NCBI GenBank assembly: GCA_029262795.1
Contig: JAJCYT010000029.1
Span: 22,445 to 86,444, forward strand
Source of the DNA: Candidatus Fraserbacteria bacterium
GTDB lineage: Bacteria; Bipolaricaulota; Bipolaricaulia; RBG-16-55-9; JAJCYT01
Reading direction: 5' to 3'
Length of the DNA: 64,000 nt
Part shown: positions 24,319 to 33,639 of the stretch, in pieces
Numbering within the stretch: the first letter of the stretch is position 1
Layout: each line of letters opens with the position of its first letter
Notes under the pieces: model-generated
Seen by the model: the letters and a program-made list of their open reading frames with translations, nothing else
Database searches by the model: none
What the model was told of the DNA's origin: nothing
Program-made: the position numbers and the translations under genes

Positions 24319-26103
24319 ATGATTGATTCACTTTTTCCAACTGACCAAGAACGCTTTCACTTGGGGAGGGTTGCCTTAGGGTTGGAATCACCTGACCTTA
24401 TTTTGGCGGGTGGGCATTATCTCAATGTATACACCAATGAGGTGCTTCGAGGCGATATCTGGATTTCAGGGCGATGGATTGCCAGGATAACGACGGATCC
24501 TTGTGCCCATGATACCCGAACCTATGATGTCAGCGAGAAGCTTCTTACGCCTGGGTTTATGGATGGTCACATTCATGTAGAAAGCTCTCTTGTTGCGCCA
24601 GCGAGTTTTGCAGAGTTGGCACTGCAGTGTGGGGTCACCACCGTCGCTACAGACTTCCATGAAGTAGGCGCCATTGCCGGAAAAACTGGCATTCAAGAAA
24701 TGATGTTGGCCATGAAGCAAACGCCACTAAAGGCGCTGCTCATGACGCCCATTCAATTGCCTTTTTTGCCCGAAATTCAACGCACAGTTGGCTCATTGGT
24801 GCCTGCTGAGGCCCTAGAACTGCTAGATGATCCTGCGACTGTTGGTTTGGCAGAAGTCATAGGACAAAAGATCGTGGAATGGCTCACTGACGGAAGACCA
24901 AGCGATCTGGCCTTGTTAACCAAAGCAACGACTCATCGTCGCACACCCGAAGGTCATCTGTTCTTCACCAGGGGTCATGAATTGGATGCATGTCTTGCAG
25001 TCGGTTTGAGTTCTGATCATGAATCTCGGAAACAAGATGAAGTTGTCGAAAAAGTCCGCAAAGGTTTATTCGTCATGCTTCGCAATGGGACGTTGGCAAC
25101 GGAAGTAGAAACATTGGTTGAAGTGGTCAAATCGGAAGGACTTCCGCCTGAACATATTGGCTTAGTAACAGACGATATGAAGGCATCCGACATTACGCCG
25201 GACACGTATATGCTAAAAAAAGTTCGAACTGCCATTGATCGTGGCATAAGTCCTATTGACGCGCTGAAAATGGTGACTCATAATGTCTCCTCACACTACC
25301 GCCTTGGTGAACTGATTGGAACACTAAGGCCTGGTGCTTATGCTGACGTGTTGGTGTTTGATTCACTTGAATCTCTGTCAATCGAACGCGTGGTAAGCTC
25401 AGGTCGCTTCGTAGATGAAGTTTACTCTGAGCAGAGGAAAGTACCACAATATAGTGACCACTTACTGAAAACGATTCCACGTGACCCTATTACCTTAGAG
25501 CATCTGCGTTATTTGCCCGATGGATTCAGTAAATCTACCGTTGCAGCCAAGCTGATCCAGCTCAATCAGGACACACGATTCACAGAGCTGGTGGATGCCG
25601 ATCTGCCAGTAACAAATGGAGAAATCGATCTGAGCAAAACAGATGAGAACTATTTTTATCTGATCTGTGCGAACCGCAAGTACAATGAACTTGTTGGGCT
25701 CAGTCTATTAAAGGATTATGGCCTGAAAGAGGGAGCTGTTGCAGTCAGTCTTGGTCACGATCACCATGGCATTGTGGCATTGGGGCGAGATAAAGAGTCG
25801 TTGCTTCGGGCTGCCAATCGTGTGATTGAAATTCAAGGCGGTATTGTGCTTGTGCAACAGGGCGAGATTACTGCAGAGCTGCCCTTGCCTTTGGCAGGCA
25901 TCATGGCCACCGCCCCTGCTCAGGAAGTGGTTGAGCAGATTAAGAACTTGGAGAATATGTTGCGCGAAGCCGGCGTAAAATGGCGAGAGCCGATGTTCTT
26001 TCTTTTCTGGTTAGGCATGGAAGTCGCCCCTTACTATCGCATTTCGGATCATGGCTTGTTTGATACTGAAGCTCAGTGCGTGATCCCCTGTGTTGAGCCA
26101 TAG
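24319..26103 (+). CDS. Adenine deaminase-like amidohydrolase
   Basis: A 594-aa protein of the adenine deaminase family (adenine to hypoxanthine plus ammonia; binuclear metal centre). The metal motif is FMDGHIHVESS. The family signature DPHEIANVLG appears as the diverged TDFHEVGAIAG. LAEVIGQK, PEGHLFFTRGHELDACLAVGLSSDHES and the VTDD block are kept, and the usual C-terminal domain is present. Divergence in the HEIAN loop leaves the true substrate open. The ATG at 24319 (AAAGGA upstream) is preferred over one 60 bases earlier. It lies inside an ABC-transporter operon, between the binding protein and permeases. Confidence 0.82.
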   Translation: MIDSLFPTDQERFHLGRVALGLESPDLILAGGHYLNVYTNEVLRGDIWISGRWIARITTDPCAHDTRTYDVSEKLLTPGFMDGHIHVESSLVAPASFAELALQCGVTTVATDFHEVGAIAGKTGIQEMMLAMKQTPLKALLMTPIQLPFLPEIQRTVGSLVPAEALELLDDPATVGLAEVIGQKIVEWLTDGRPSDLALLTKATTHRRTPEGHLFFTRGHELDACLAVGLSSDHESRKQDEVVEKVRKGLFVMLRNGTLATEVETLVEVVKSEGLPPEHIGLVTDDMKASDITPDTYMLKKVRTAIDRGISPIDALKMVTHNVSSHYRLGELIGTLRPGAYADVLVFDSLESLSIERVVSSGRFVDEVYSEQRKVPQYSDHLLKTIPRDPITLEHLRYLPDGFSKSTVAAKLIQLNQDTRFTELVDADLPVTNGEIDLSKTDENYFYLICANRKYNELVGLSLLKDYGLKEGAVAVSLGHDHHGIVALGRDKESLLRAANRVIEIQGGIVLVQQGEITAELPLPLAGIMATAPAQEVVEQIKNLENMLREAGVKWREPMFFLFWLGMEVAPYYRISDHGLFDTEAQCVIPCVEP

Positions 26104-26255
26104 TGTCTATTTGCCTAGTTGGAAAAGGATAAATCAATTACTAATCGGCTTGGGGTCATGCTAGTTTGCATTTGACACGATTCACAATCGCGCTTTGCTC
26201 CAGGGCAATGCGTGATCATTTCCAGGCTTTCAGGGGGAAGCGAAGGGGGAGTTCC

Positions 26256-27176
26256 ATGGTATCTTTTCTTGCACAACGTATCCTCCAAGGATTTCTGGCT
26301 ATCTTCTTGGTGCTTTCCATGGTGTTTGTGGTCTTAAACATTTCAGGAGATCCGATTAGAATGATGCTCCCCCCAACAGCAACTCAGGAAGACGTTGAAG
26401 CTATGCGAGAAGCGTTTGGTTTTGATCAACCTTTGGTCTTCCGTTACTTTACCTTTCTGAACCAAATGGCGCATCTGGACTTTGGTCATTCGGTGCAGAC
26501 TCGAAGGCCCGCCCTTGACATGGTCTTGGGGAGATTACCAGCAACACTATTTCTGGCGTTCTCTGCTTTATTCCTCGCCCTATTAATAGGCGTCCCCTTG
26601 GGCATATTGGCTGCTGTGAAGAGAGGGAGTATTCTGGATACGCTTGCTGTTCTGCTAAGCATGGTGGGGCAGTCCACTCCCGTGTTCTGGATCGCCTTGG
26701 TTCTTATCTTTTTGTTTGGGGTCATTTATCCGGTGCTTCCGCCTTCAGGCTACGGGACCGCAGCACATCTGGTCCTGCCGGCTACTTCACTCGCTTTGTT
26801 CTTGCTGGCTGGGATGACACGGGTGACACGGACCAGCCTCATTGAAGTTTTGAATCTCCCCTATGTCACAACGGCTCGTTCCAAAGGCGTGCGCGAGCAT
26901 GTGGTCATTATCAAGCACGCCTTGCGCAATGCGGCAATCCCTGTCATCACACAATTAACCCTGCAAATGCGTTTCGTTATTGGAGGATCGGTCGTGGTGG
27001 AATCCATTTTCGGGTGGCCTGGTTTGGGTCAGCTTCTGGCTCAAGCTGCTTTTGCCCGAGACTATCCTGTGGTCATTGCCTGCACCCTCTTTGTATCGTT
27101 ATTCATTGTTTTATTTAATATAGCTCTAGATCTTTCTTATAGTGCGATCGATCCAAGGATCCGTCTATGGGACTAA
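26256..27176 (+). CDS. ABC transporter permease, DppB/OppB type
   Basis: A 306-aa inner-membrane permease with six hydrophobic segments. It starts FLAQRILQGFLAIFLVLSM and has the family SGDPIRMMLPP region, FGHSVQTRRP, and the EAA loop (YVTTARSKGVREHVVIIKHALRNA) that contacts the ATPase. The ATG at 26256 has GGGGGAG four bases upstream; the 90 bases of open frame before it do not look coding. It overlaps the next permease gene by 10 bases. It works with the binding protein at 22712. Confidence 0.92.
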   Translation: MVSFLAQRILQGFLAIFLVLSMVFVVLNISGDPIRMMLPPTATQEDVEAMREAFGFDQPLVFRYFTFLNQMAHLDFGHSVQTRRPALDMVLGRLPATLFLAFSALFLALLIGVPLGILAAVKRGSILDTLAVLLSMVGQSTPVFWIALVLIFLFGVIYPVLPPSGYGTAAHLVLPATSLALFLLAGMTRVTRTSLIEVLNLPYVTTARSKGVREHVVIIKHALRNAAIPVITQLTLQMRFVIGGSVVVESIFGWPGLGQLLAQAAFARDYPVVIACTLFVSLFIVLFNIALDLSYSAIDPRIRLWD

Positions 27177-28081
27177 TGGAACAAAGGATCAAAAGGCCCG
27201 ATTTTCCTGCAACGATCCGAGCTGAGACCTGGTGGCGACAGTATCTGCGCATCACTTGGCGAAATAAGCGCGTGTTTGCAGCGCACGCAATGCTGTTTCT
27301 ACTTGTGCTGGCCGCTGTTTTGGCACCCCTTTACCCTGTTGACCCATTCGATCAGCGGTTGGCACAATCACTTAAGCCGCCTGCACTGACCCAAGAGCAA
27401 AATGAATTGCCTTCGCTTTTGGGAACAGATTCTCTGGGGCGGGATCTTTTGGCTCGACTACTTTTGGCCACCCGTATCTCACTGATGGTAAGTGGCTTGT
27501 CTGTGCTCATTGCGTGCCTCGTTGGCACATTACTCGGATTGATTTCGGGGTACCAAGGGGGGCTTGTCGATGCCGTCATCATGCGAATTGTGGATGCGCT
27601 GTTGTCCCTACCGTTTGTGGTCGTTGCTATCACAATCGTTGCAGCCATTGGACCTGGCTTAATCAACATCGCTTTAATCCTCGGATTGACGGGCTGGGTG
27701 ACATTTGCAAAGCTGGTAAGAGGGGAAGTACTGAGATTAAAAGAAATTGAATATATTGAGGCTGCTCGCAGTATAGGGTGTTCAAGGAAGCGAATATTAC
27801 TACGTCATATTACGCCCCAGGTCGTGGGGGTTGTGTTGGTGACGATAACGCTCACTCTAGGCCAAATGATCATTACCGAAGCCACCTTAAGCTTTCTCGG
27901 GCTTGGTATTCCACCACCAACACCTACCTTAGGCGGCATTCTTAGTGATGCTCAGACCTTTTTCTTCTCTGCTTGGTGGATTGTGGTATTCCCGGGCGTG
28001 TTTCTGATGTTGATCGTGCTCAGTGTCAATATCATAGGCGATTTCTTGCGGGATTATTTCGACCCTCAACTCAAACTATAA
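27167..28081 (+). CDS. ABC transporter permease, DppC/OppC type
   Basis: A 304-aa second permease. The N-terminal helix and the typical YPVDPFDQRLAQSLKPPA and LLGTDSLGRDLLARLL are present, as is the EAA loop (YIEAARSIGCSRKRILLRHITPQ). It overlaps dppB by 10 bases. No ATP-binding genes (dppD/dppF type) follow; a deaminase gene comes next. The ATPase must be encoded elsewhere or has been lost. Confidence 0.93.
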   Translation: MGLMEQRIKRPDFPATIRAETWWRQYLRITWRNKRVFAAHAMLFLLVLAAVLAPLYPVDPFDQRLAQSLKPPALTQEQNELPSLLGTDSLGRDLLARLLLATRISLMVSGLSVLIACLVGTLLGLISGYQGGLVDAVIMRIVDALLSLPFVVVAITIVAAIGPGLINIALILGLTGWVTFAKLVRGEVLRLKEIEYIEAARSIGCSRKRILLRHITPQVVGVVLVTITLTLGQMIITEATLSFLGLGIPPPTPTLGGILSDAQTFFFSAWWIVVFPGVFLMLIVLSVNIIGDFLRDYFDPQLKL

Positions 28082-28204
28082 ACGGGCAACGGGATTGAGT
28101 ATATCCATCATTGACGAAGAGGACCTGTTTTGCTAGGGTCAAAATCGGAATCAGGACTCAAAGGAGGTTTCTCACAGAGCATTGCCTGTGGGAGTATTAA
28201 TGTC

Positions 28205-28804
28205 ATGGCACCAGATAAATTTAGTTTCACCCTGGATTTACCGGAATGGGCAATTGAAGAACACAAACGGCTACCAGATGCATTGCCTAACCTGGAAGAC
28301 CGCATGGCAGCGGTGATCGAGTTTTCGAGGAAGAACTTTCAGAACGAAACCGGCGGTCCGTTTGCGGCGGGCGTGTTTGAGCGAGAGACGGGCAAGGTGG
28401 TAGTAATCGCTGTCAATCGTGTGATGCCCCAAAATTGCTCTTCCGCTCACGCAGAGATCATGGTTCTGTCATTGGCACAGCACATCCTGGGCACATTCGA
28501 CCTCGGCGGTCAAGGAATGCCGGAATATCAGATGCTGTCCACCTGGCGGCCTTGTGCGATGTGTTATGGCGCGGTGCCTTGGTCCGGCATTCGGGAATTG
28601 GTGGTTGCCGGAGACGGCCCAGAGCTTGAGGAAATCACCGGCTTCGACGAAGGCCCCTGTCATCCCGATTGGATCACCGAACTCAACAAGCGAGGTATAG
28701 ACGTGATTAACAACGTCCTGCGCGATAAAGCCATCGAACTGTTTAAGGAATACGCCGCTAGCAATCCCATCGTCTATAATGGGCGGATGGGCGAACGGGA
28801 ATAA
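28205..28804 (+). CDS. CMP/dCMP-type nucleobase deaminase (guanine-deaminase-like)
   Basis: A 199-aa zinc deaminase. HAEIM provides the Zn ligand and catalytic Glu, and PCAMCYGA the two Cys ligands. GGPFAAGVFERETGKVV at the front is typical of guanine and related nucleobase deaminases. The ATG at 28205 lies after a GGGAG. An upstream in-frame extension covers a GGAGG at about 28160 but lacks a convincing start. It is the second deaminase of the cluster, so the pathway probably handles amino-substituted rings. The exact substrate is not readable. Confidence 0.83.
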   Translation: MAPDKFSFTLDLPEWAIEEHKRLPDALPNLEDRMAAVIEFSRKNFQNETGGPFAAGVFERETGKVVVIAVNRVMPQNCSSAHAEIMVLSLAQHILGTFDLGGQGMPEYQMLSTWRPCAMCYGAVPWSGIRELVVAGDGPELEEITGFDEGPCHPDWITELNKRGIDVINNVLRDKAIELFKEYAASNPIVYNGRMGERE

Positions 28805-28903
28805 TGGCATTGTAGGCAAGGTTTGTCTCCATCGTCTTCCGTTTGGCTTCTTACCGAAAAACCAATTACTTGTAAGTCTGGATCCTTTTCTCATTTCAAG
28901 TAA

Positions 28904-29703
28904 TTTTGCGATACATTCTCCTACTCTATTGCAGGCGGCTTTCCGTACAGCGACGTTGAATTTGTGGGCATGAGTTTCGTTGTCACCCCCCATAATGATC
29001 CTGGGCTGGCCACTGAAAAAGCAAAACAGTTGAGTAATTATGCCTGGGAACGGCATCAGCAATTCATGATCCAGAATCAATCGGTTGATGAGGCTGTGGC
29101 TGAAGCCATTCGTACTGAAGAAGGCCCTATCATCCTGGTTGATGTTGCAGACAACATCGGCGGCTGTTCACCTGGAGATGGTACCGCCTTGCTCAAAGCT
29201 CTACTTGAGCAAAAAGCGGGAGGGGCATTGGTCGTGGTTGCTGACCCGGAATCAGTGTCGCAAGCGATGACCGCAGGCATTGATGCCGAAGTTCGCTTGA
29301 ATGTAGGCGGTAAAACAGATCAACTTCATGGCGATCCTGTCGAGGTTGTCGGAAAAGTGCGCCTCATCTCCAATGGCCGTTTTTGCTATAAAGGTTCCTA
29401 CATGACGGGAAAACGAATCGAGATGGGGGCTACTGTCGTCCTTGATTGTGATAGTGGCGCAACACTGGTGTTGACAACATTTAAAACCATGCCGTTTGAC
29501 CTTGAACAAATATGTTCACTCGGCATTGATCCCTGCGAACAAAAAATCATCGTTGTCAAAGCAGCCATTGCTTGGCGTGCGGCTTACGAATTTCTCGCTA
29601 AAAAATCATCGAAGTGGATACACCGGGCCTTTGTAGCACAGACCTGTCTCAATTTGACTATCAACAAGCTCGAAGACCTCTATTCCCATTAGACAAAATC
29701 TAA
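28904..29703 (+). pseudogene. MlrC/M81-family protein, 5'-truncated and frameshifted
   Basis: Only the C-terminal domain of an MlrC-type (microcystinase C, peptidase M81) protein remains: IAGGFPYSDVEFVG, VDVADNIGGCSPGDGTALLKALL, VGGKTDQLHGDPV, TMPFDLEQICSLGIDP, VVKAAIAWRAAYEFLAKK. The roughly 250-residue N-terminal domain is missing, and a TAA lies just before the homologous part. At an A6 run (29600-29605) one A appears lost. The expected ending IIEVDTPGLCSTDLSQFDY continues one frame over to TAA at 29701. Read straight, the frame gives a non-homologous tail. It is probably dead. Family members cleave peptide-like or cyclic amides. Confidence 0.82.
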
Positions 29704-29779
29704 GTTAGCAGTAAGTCATTTGAGAGAATGGGGATAGAGAAGGATTATCTTTGGAAGATCTGTCTATTATTATGAAAGA

Positions 29780-30266
29780 CTAGAGGTAACACCCAACAAA
29801 TTCTGAATTAATCGAACAACCACGATTTGGTAACCAATGTCTAAGCTTTCTTGATAATTTTCTTCCAAAGAAAACAGGGCGATTACGTTTTCCCTTGATG
29901 ATAACGCTTAGCATGTTTTGATTTAGATTTAAATCTAGGAGTCTTAGACCACAGAGTTCTGAGGCTCTTAGACCGCACTCAATAAGCATTAGAACTATCG
30001 TGAGGTTCCGATATTCTACCCAACTCCTTGATTTTTGTTGTGAGAGATTCGGCGGTATAACCCTCTTGGTAGAGCCAATTCAAAAAAGCTCTAATTGGAC
30101 GCCATCGAATGCCCACGGTAACAGGTTTAACTTTTGTCTGAAGGTGGCCAAGAAATTCCCTTAGCTGTGATGGCCTGAGCAAATGTACGCTCTGATCGCC
30201 AATGAAGTCGATCATTGGTTCAATGAATCGCTTGTCTAGGTCAATCGATTCCGCTCGATCTTCCTG
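29780..30266 (-). pseudogene. Tyrosine recombinase (phage-type integrase) remnant
   Basis: The upstream part encodes an N-terminal core-binding domain (LRPSQLREFLGHLQTKVKP, IRAFLNWLYQEGY). The downstream part, in another frame, encodes the start of the catalytic domain (YRNLTIVLMLIECGLRASELCGLRLLDL), with the first catalytic Arg in GLRASEL. A linker of about 30 residues is lost at the junction. The C-terminal HxxR and Tyr motifs are absent, and no start codon remains. It lies 144 bases from the 3' end of tRNA-Leu, a usual integrase target. Confidence 0.8.
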
Positions 30267-30409
30267 AGACTGTCAAGACCAACAGAAAGGACTCTAACCC
30301 TTCAGAAAGAACGACGTCAAAATTCACGGGATTCGGCAGTTTAGTGTTAAAATTGTGATTCAGAATAAACACTCATAAAAGGGTAAATTCTTCAGATAGG
30401 ATAATACTT

Positions 30410-30496
30410 TGGTACCTCGGGAGGGAGTCGAACCCACACGCCCGTAAGGGCACGGGATTTTGAGTCCCGCGCGTCTGCCAGTTCCGCCACCGAGGC
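30410..30496 (-). tRNA. tRNA-Leu (CAA)
   Basis: 87 bases including encoded CCA. Acceptor strands are GCCTCGG and CCGAGGT. The anticodon loop CTCAAAA in a GGGA/TCCC stem gives CAA. The variable arm is long (GTGCCCTTACGGGCGT), as in tRNA-Leu, and the T-arm GGGTTCGACTCCC is perfect. Confidence 0.96.
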
Positions 30497-30509
30497 ATAA
30501 TTGTCGCAT

Positions 30510-30538
30510 ATCATAACGACTGTTTCCTCTGGTTTCAA
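30510..30538 (-). promoter_or_regulatory. Promoter of tRNA-Leu
   Basis: On the minus strand, TTGAAA (30538-30533), a 17-base spacer and TATGAT (30515-30510), about 13 bases before the mature 5' end. Confidence 0.75.
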
Positions 30539-30714
30539 CCAAAGCATACAATTTCTATATTGTCGTCTTTATTCCAGTTATTTTCACTCGTCCTTCTTAC
30601 AATGATAAAAAAGCTTGGTCAACGGAAAGTTATCTATACGACAAGGGCTTTTTGGGCTTTTGTCTCACTGCTATTCACACGACCTTAATTTCGAAATTGA
30701 GGAGGATTTTTCTA

Positions 30715-31362
30715 ATGAAAATCAACCGTTTAGCGTTATTCGCAGTTTTTGCTTTTATTCTGATTGCCAGCTCAACCTGGGCAGTCAGTCGTCCACCAGC
30801 TGATGCTGTGTTGTTGTTTCGGGATGGCCATTTGATCACTGGAGATGTGTTTACTGTCAATGATCACACTGTGTCTATGCTCACGAGCTATGGCATCCAG
30901 AGTTATGATCGCAAAGATGTCAGCCAATTGGTCTTTTTAGAACATGAAAATGCAATGGTTCTGAAAGCAGAAGGCCGATTTGTGAATGAATCTGAAACTG
31001 AAGGCGATTTGTATTACGTTGGCGGTGTCTGGGATGGTCGCCACGCGGGGACATTTACCTCTTCTGCACGCCCTGAAACAGATGACCCCAATTCACCTTT
31101 GATTGGCCGAATCAACTTGGACATTTGGCGTAATGGCTTGCCTCGAGGCACGATCAGCACGCTGAATGTATTCCCATTCGACAATCCCGAAACCGGTGTT
31201 GGCAATTATGTATTCTCCCACGGAAACGGCATCATCGTTTCTGGTACAGGTGATTATGAAGATTGTGTTGGTACATTCGAAACTTTGAATTTCATTGATT
31301 CTGAAGGCCCGGAACAGACATTTGTTTCTTATGGCATCTTCCGTTTCGATGATGTTCATTAA
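30715..31362 (+). CDS. Secreted hypothetical protein
   Basis: A 215-aa protein with a signal peptide (LALFAVFAFILIASSTWA). The mature part begins VLLFRDGHLITGDVFTVNDHTVSMLTSYG, a short domain like those that bind or report membrane stress; I do not recognise a named family. The remainder is a beta-rich domain with DGRHAGTFTSSARPE and a C-terminal VSGTGDYEDCVGTFETLN. GAGGAGG lies 9-10 bases before the ATG at 30715; the 63 bases of open frame before it are probably not translated. It stands alone and is followed by a strong terminator. Confidence 0.75.
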   Translation: MKINRLALFAVFAFILIASSTWAVSRPPADAVLLFRDGHLITGDVFTVNDHTVSMLTSYGIQSYDRKDVSQLVFLEHENAMVLKAEGRFVNESETEGDLYYVGGVWDGRHAGTFTSSARPETDDPNSPLIGRINLDIWRNGLPRGTISTLNVFPFDNPETGVGNYVFSHGNGIIVSGTGDYEDCVGTFETLNFIDSEGPEQTFVSYGIFRFDDVH

Positions 31363-31414
31363 TAGATTCTGAAAATAAGCCGATCTCAAGCCATCGAGCT
31401 TGAGAGAACTTTTC

Positions 31415-31455
31415 AAAGAAAAGGGATTGAGCCTTGGGTTCAATCCCTTTTCTTT
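31415..31455. terminator. Strong bidirectional terminator
   Basis: Perfect 16-base arms AAAGAAAAGGGATTGA and its complement around a 9-base loop, flanked by A-rich and T-rich runs. It lies 53 bases after the stop of the gene at 30715. Confidence 0.85.
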
Positions 31456-31764
31456 TTAATAGATACAGAAGAATTAAGAATTTTTTTAAAGGCAAAGGCT
31501 TGCAATCTCTTTGCCTCTTTTGGAAAGAAACCTAGAACATAAAAAGTAAAGACATCAAAAAACCAGAGACCTATAGCCCCTCCCCCCCTCTTGAAGCATT
31601 AGGGGGCACGACCGGTAGCTGAAAGTTGATTCTGCTGCTCGTTATATCTTCTTGTCGGTTGGTTAAACCATTTGATGAAGAATGATATAGAGGACTGATT
31701 AATAGAATAGATATTTGACTTCAGCTATGGGTAGAGCTGGTTGCTAAAAAACCACTTTTGAATT
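31456..31764. other. Intergenic region between convergent genes
   Basis: About 300 bases with a C-run (TCCCCCCC near 31578) and no supported ORF or RNA. Confidence 0.4.
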
Positions 31765-32553
31765 TTACTCCAATGCGCCAGGGATCAGAGTGAAAATCTT
31801 CTCTGTGGCAGGTGCATTGAGGACAGTGACATTTGAAAATGGTGCATTGCCTTGTTGCAATTTAACATCAACCAGCATGCCCACTAGTACAAAACTGACT
31901 TCACCTGTCAATGGGTCTACAGTTCGGGAAAAGACGGGTGCACCTGAAGCGCTGCTGGTGATGATTTCAATCGTTTGAAAACGAAATCCACTCAGATCGG
32001 TATTTGGTTCTCGAAAAGCTTCTTGGACTTCATAGAATGGCGAGCTAATTTTCTGCACAGGACCTTCTAGCTGTTCTGAAATATGAATTAAACCAACTTC
32101 TTGAGAGTGATACGGCGGGAGCAACACACCAAAAGAGACAGGCTGTATTGAGCGTGCTTGATCTTCTCTAACCAAAGCATAGAATCCGCGAAAATTATCT
32201 ACAGAACTGATGATTTCAATAGGGGCGGTGCTGTCACCAATTTGAAGGTTTTTTAAGGGGCGCGTGGGTTCGTTGGGATATGACAACGCCGAGGGAACTG
32301 TCAGCCAATAAGTTGATGTCGCATCTGAATACACGGCGGTGGCTGTGTAAGTGAGGGTGACATCAACTGCGCCGGTGCCTTCATTATTTGGAATTTCAAA
32401 TGTAGCAAGCAATGGTTGAACATTTGCTAAATAAGTTGTTGCCAACGATATGGCAGGTTCGCTGGGAACCCTTATTTGTCCAACACTCAGGACAGATACA
32501 CTTACCAGAATGAGCAAAAATGCTATAACTTTGAGCAAAGGCTGCTTGAACAT
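31765..32553 (-). CDS. Secreted protein, possibly a degenerate trypsin-like fold
   Basis: A 262-aa protein with a signal peptide (VIAFLLILVSVSVLSVG). The C-terminal third contains SSASGAPVFSRTVDPLTGE then FVLVGMLVD. This resembles the nucleophile loop of chymotrypsin-fold proteases (GxSGxPvf ... vvGvl), with the Gly before Ser altered. No convincing His or Asp of a triad is visible, so activity is doubtful. A ribosome site GGAGGG precedes the ATG. It is divergent from the DUF4097-like gene at 32713. Otherwise unknown. Confidence 0.65.
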   Translation of the reverse strand: MFKQPLLKVIAFLLILVSVSVLSVGQIRVPSEPAISLATTYLANVQPLLATFEIPNNEGTGAVDVTLTYTATAVYSDATSTYWLTVPSALSYPNEPTRPLKNLQIGDSTAPIEIISSVDNFRGFYALVREDQARSIQPVSFGVLLPPYHSQEVGLIHISEQLEGPVQKISSPFYEVQEAFREPNTDLSGFRFQTIEIITSSASGAPVFSRTVDPLTGEVSFVLVGMLVDVKLQQGNAPFSNVTVLNAPATEKIFTLIPGALE

Positions 32554-32638
32554 AAACCCTCCATCGACTTACCAGAAGCTGTATATCTCAAAAATTATAA
32601 ATGATTTTGAATTTTTTTACGGTAACGTGGTGATCTTC

Positions 32639-32679
32639 TTGAATTTGGATCATAAAGCTGATATGCTAAAATTTTAGCA
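32639..32679 (+). promoter_or_regulatory. Promoter with overlapping 16-base palindrome
   Basis: TTGAAT (32639-32644), a 17-base spacer and TATGCT (32662-32667). A perfect palindrome TGCTAAAATTTTAGCA (32664-32679) covers the -10 end and transcription start, the position of a repressor operator. Confidence 0.65.
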
Positions 32680-32712
32680 CCATCAAAATGATGTATTCAG
32701 GAGGATTTAAAG

Positions 32713-33639
32713 ATGAAATTGATTGCTTCAGTGATTTTGTTGCTGGTAGGGGTACTCAACATAGCGGCTTCCTGCGTGGACATGCATGCTCACGGACTGA
32801 ATAACCTCAATTGGGAAGAGGAAGAATATAAATTTTCTTCAACATTTGAGCAAACCATCAACTTTGAAAATAGAGCAGCGTTTGAACTGAAAAATCCTGC
32901 CGGCCACATCCAGATAGAAGGTTGGGATCAACCCAGTGTTGAAATTACTGCAACCATTTCGACCAAAACTGAGCGAGCGCTGAATGACATTGAAATTAAG
33001 GTGATCGAGGCATCGGATAAAGCCACTGTTCGGGCAATCAAAAACACCAATCGTGATCTTTCCTGGCGAGTGGATTTTGTGGTAAAAGTGCCTCTTGACA
33101 TTGCGTTGGATGTGGATCAAGGGGCTGGGAAAATTGATATTTCGAGCTATTCTGGTGGCCTGACAGTTGATTTGGGCGCTGGACAGGTCAATTTAGAAGA
33201 TATTTTTTCGCCTGAACTCAAAGTGGATTTGGGTGCTGGAGAAACCAATATAACCACTTTTGAAGGACAAGTGGTTCGGGTTGATATAGGCGCAGGTCAG
33301 CTCAATTTTCAACCACAATCCAGTCAGATGTTTCATCTGATTGATGTTGACGTGTCCACGGGTGAGATCAACCTGCTTGGCATTGAAGCGCAAAAGTTGA
33401 ATGCTGATGTGGGCATGGGGCAGATTAATCTGCATCTTTATCCCGGTGGTTCCTATACGATCGATGCAGATGCGGGGATTGGCAATATATCGATTCATGA
33501 CTTTGAAAATATGTCGATGCGCCAAGAGGGATTCATCGGTCAAAATGTGCATGTGGTTATGGGTAACGGTGAAGGCGATATCGACTTGGATGTAGGCACG
33601 GGCGAAATCCAAGTCATGCCTTGGAGTACTTCACCATAA
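32713..33639 (+). CDS. DUF4097-like exported beta-repeat protein
   Basis: A 308-aa protein. The N-terminal signal may end in a lipobox (IAASC). After a first domain (FELKNPAGHIQIEGWDQPSVEITATIS, typical of DUF4097/adhesin-like proteins) come about seven repeats of 20-21 residues. Each is centred on DxGxGxxN: DLGAGQVNL, DLGAGETNI, DIGAGQLNF, DVSTGEINL, DVGMGQINL, DAGIGNISI, DVGTGEIQV. This predicts a short right-handed beta-solenoid. Related proteins often sit with anti-sigma or cell-envelope genes. The ribosome site is AGGAGG. It precedes a LolA-like gene by 103 bases. Confidence 0.8.
   Translation: MKLIASVILLLVGVLNIAASCVDMHAHGLNNLNWEEEEYKFSSTFEQTINFENRAAFELKNPAGHIQIEGWDQPSVEITATISTKTERALNDIEIKVIEASDKATVRAIKNTNRDLSWRVDFVVKVPLDIALDVDQGAGKIDISSYSGGLTVDLGAGQVNLEDIFSPELKVDLGAGETNITTFEGQVVRVDIGAGQLNFQPQSSQMFHLIDVDVSTGEINLLGIEAQKLNADVGMGQINLHLYPGGSYTIDADAGIGNISIHDFENMSMRQEGFIGQNVHVVMGNGEGDIDLDVGTGEIQVMPWSTSP

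Noticed and set aside
30410..30440. A second copy of the tRNA-Leu 3' end marking the far island border
   Set aside because: I found no duplicate of GGGAGGGAGTCGAA inside the window.
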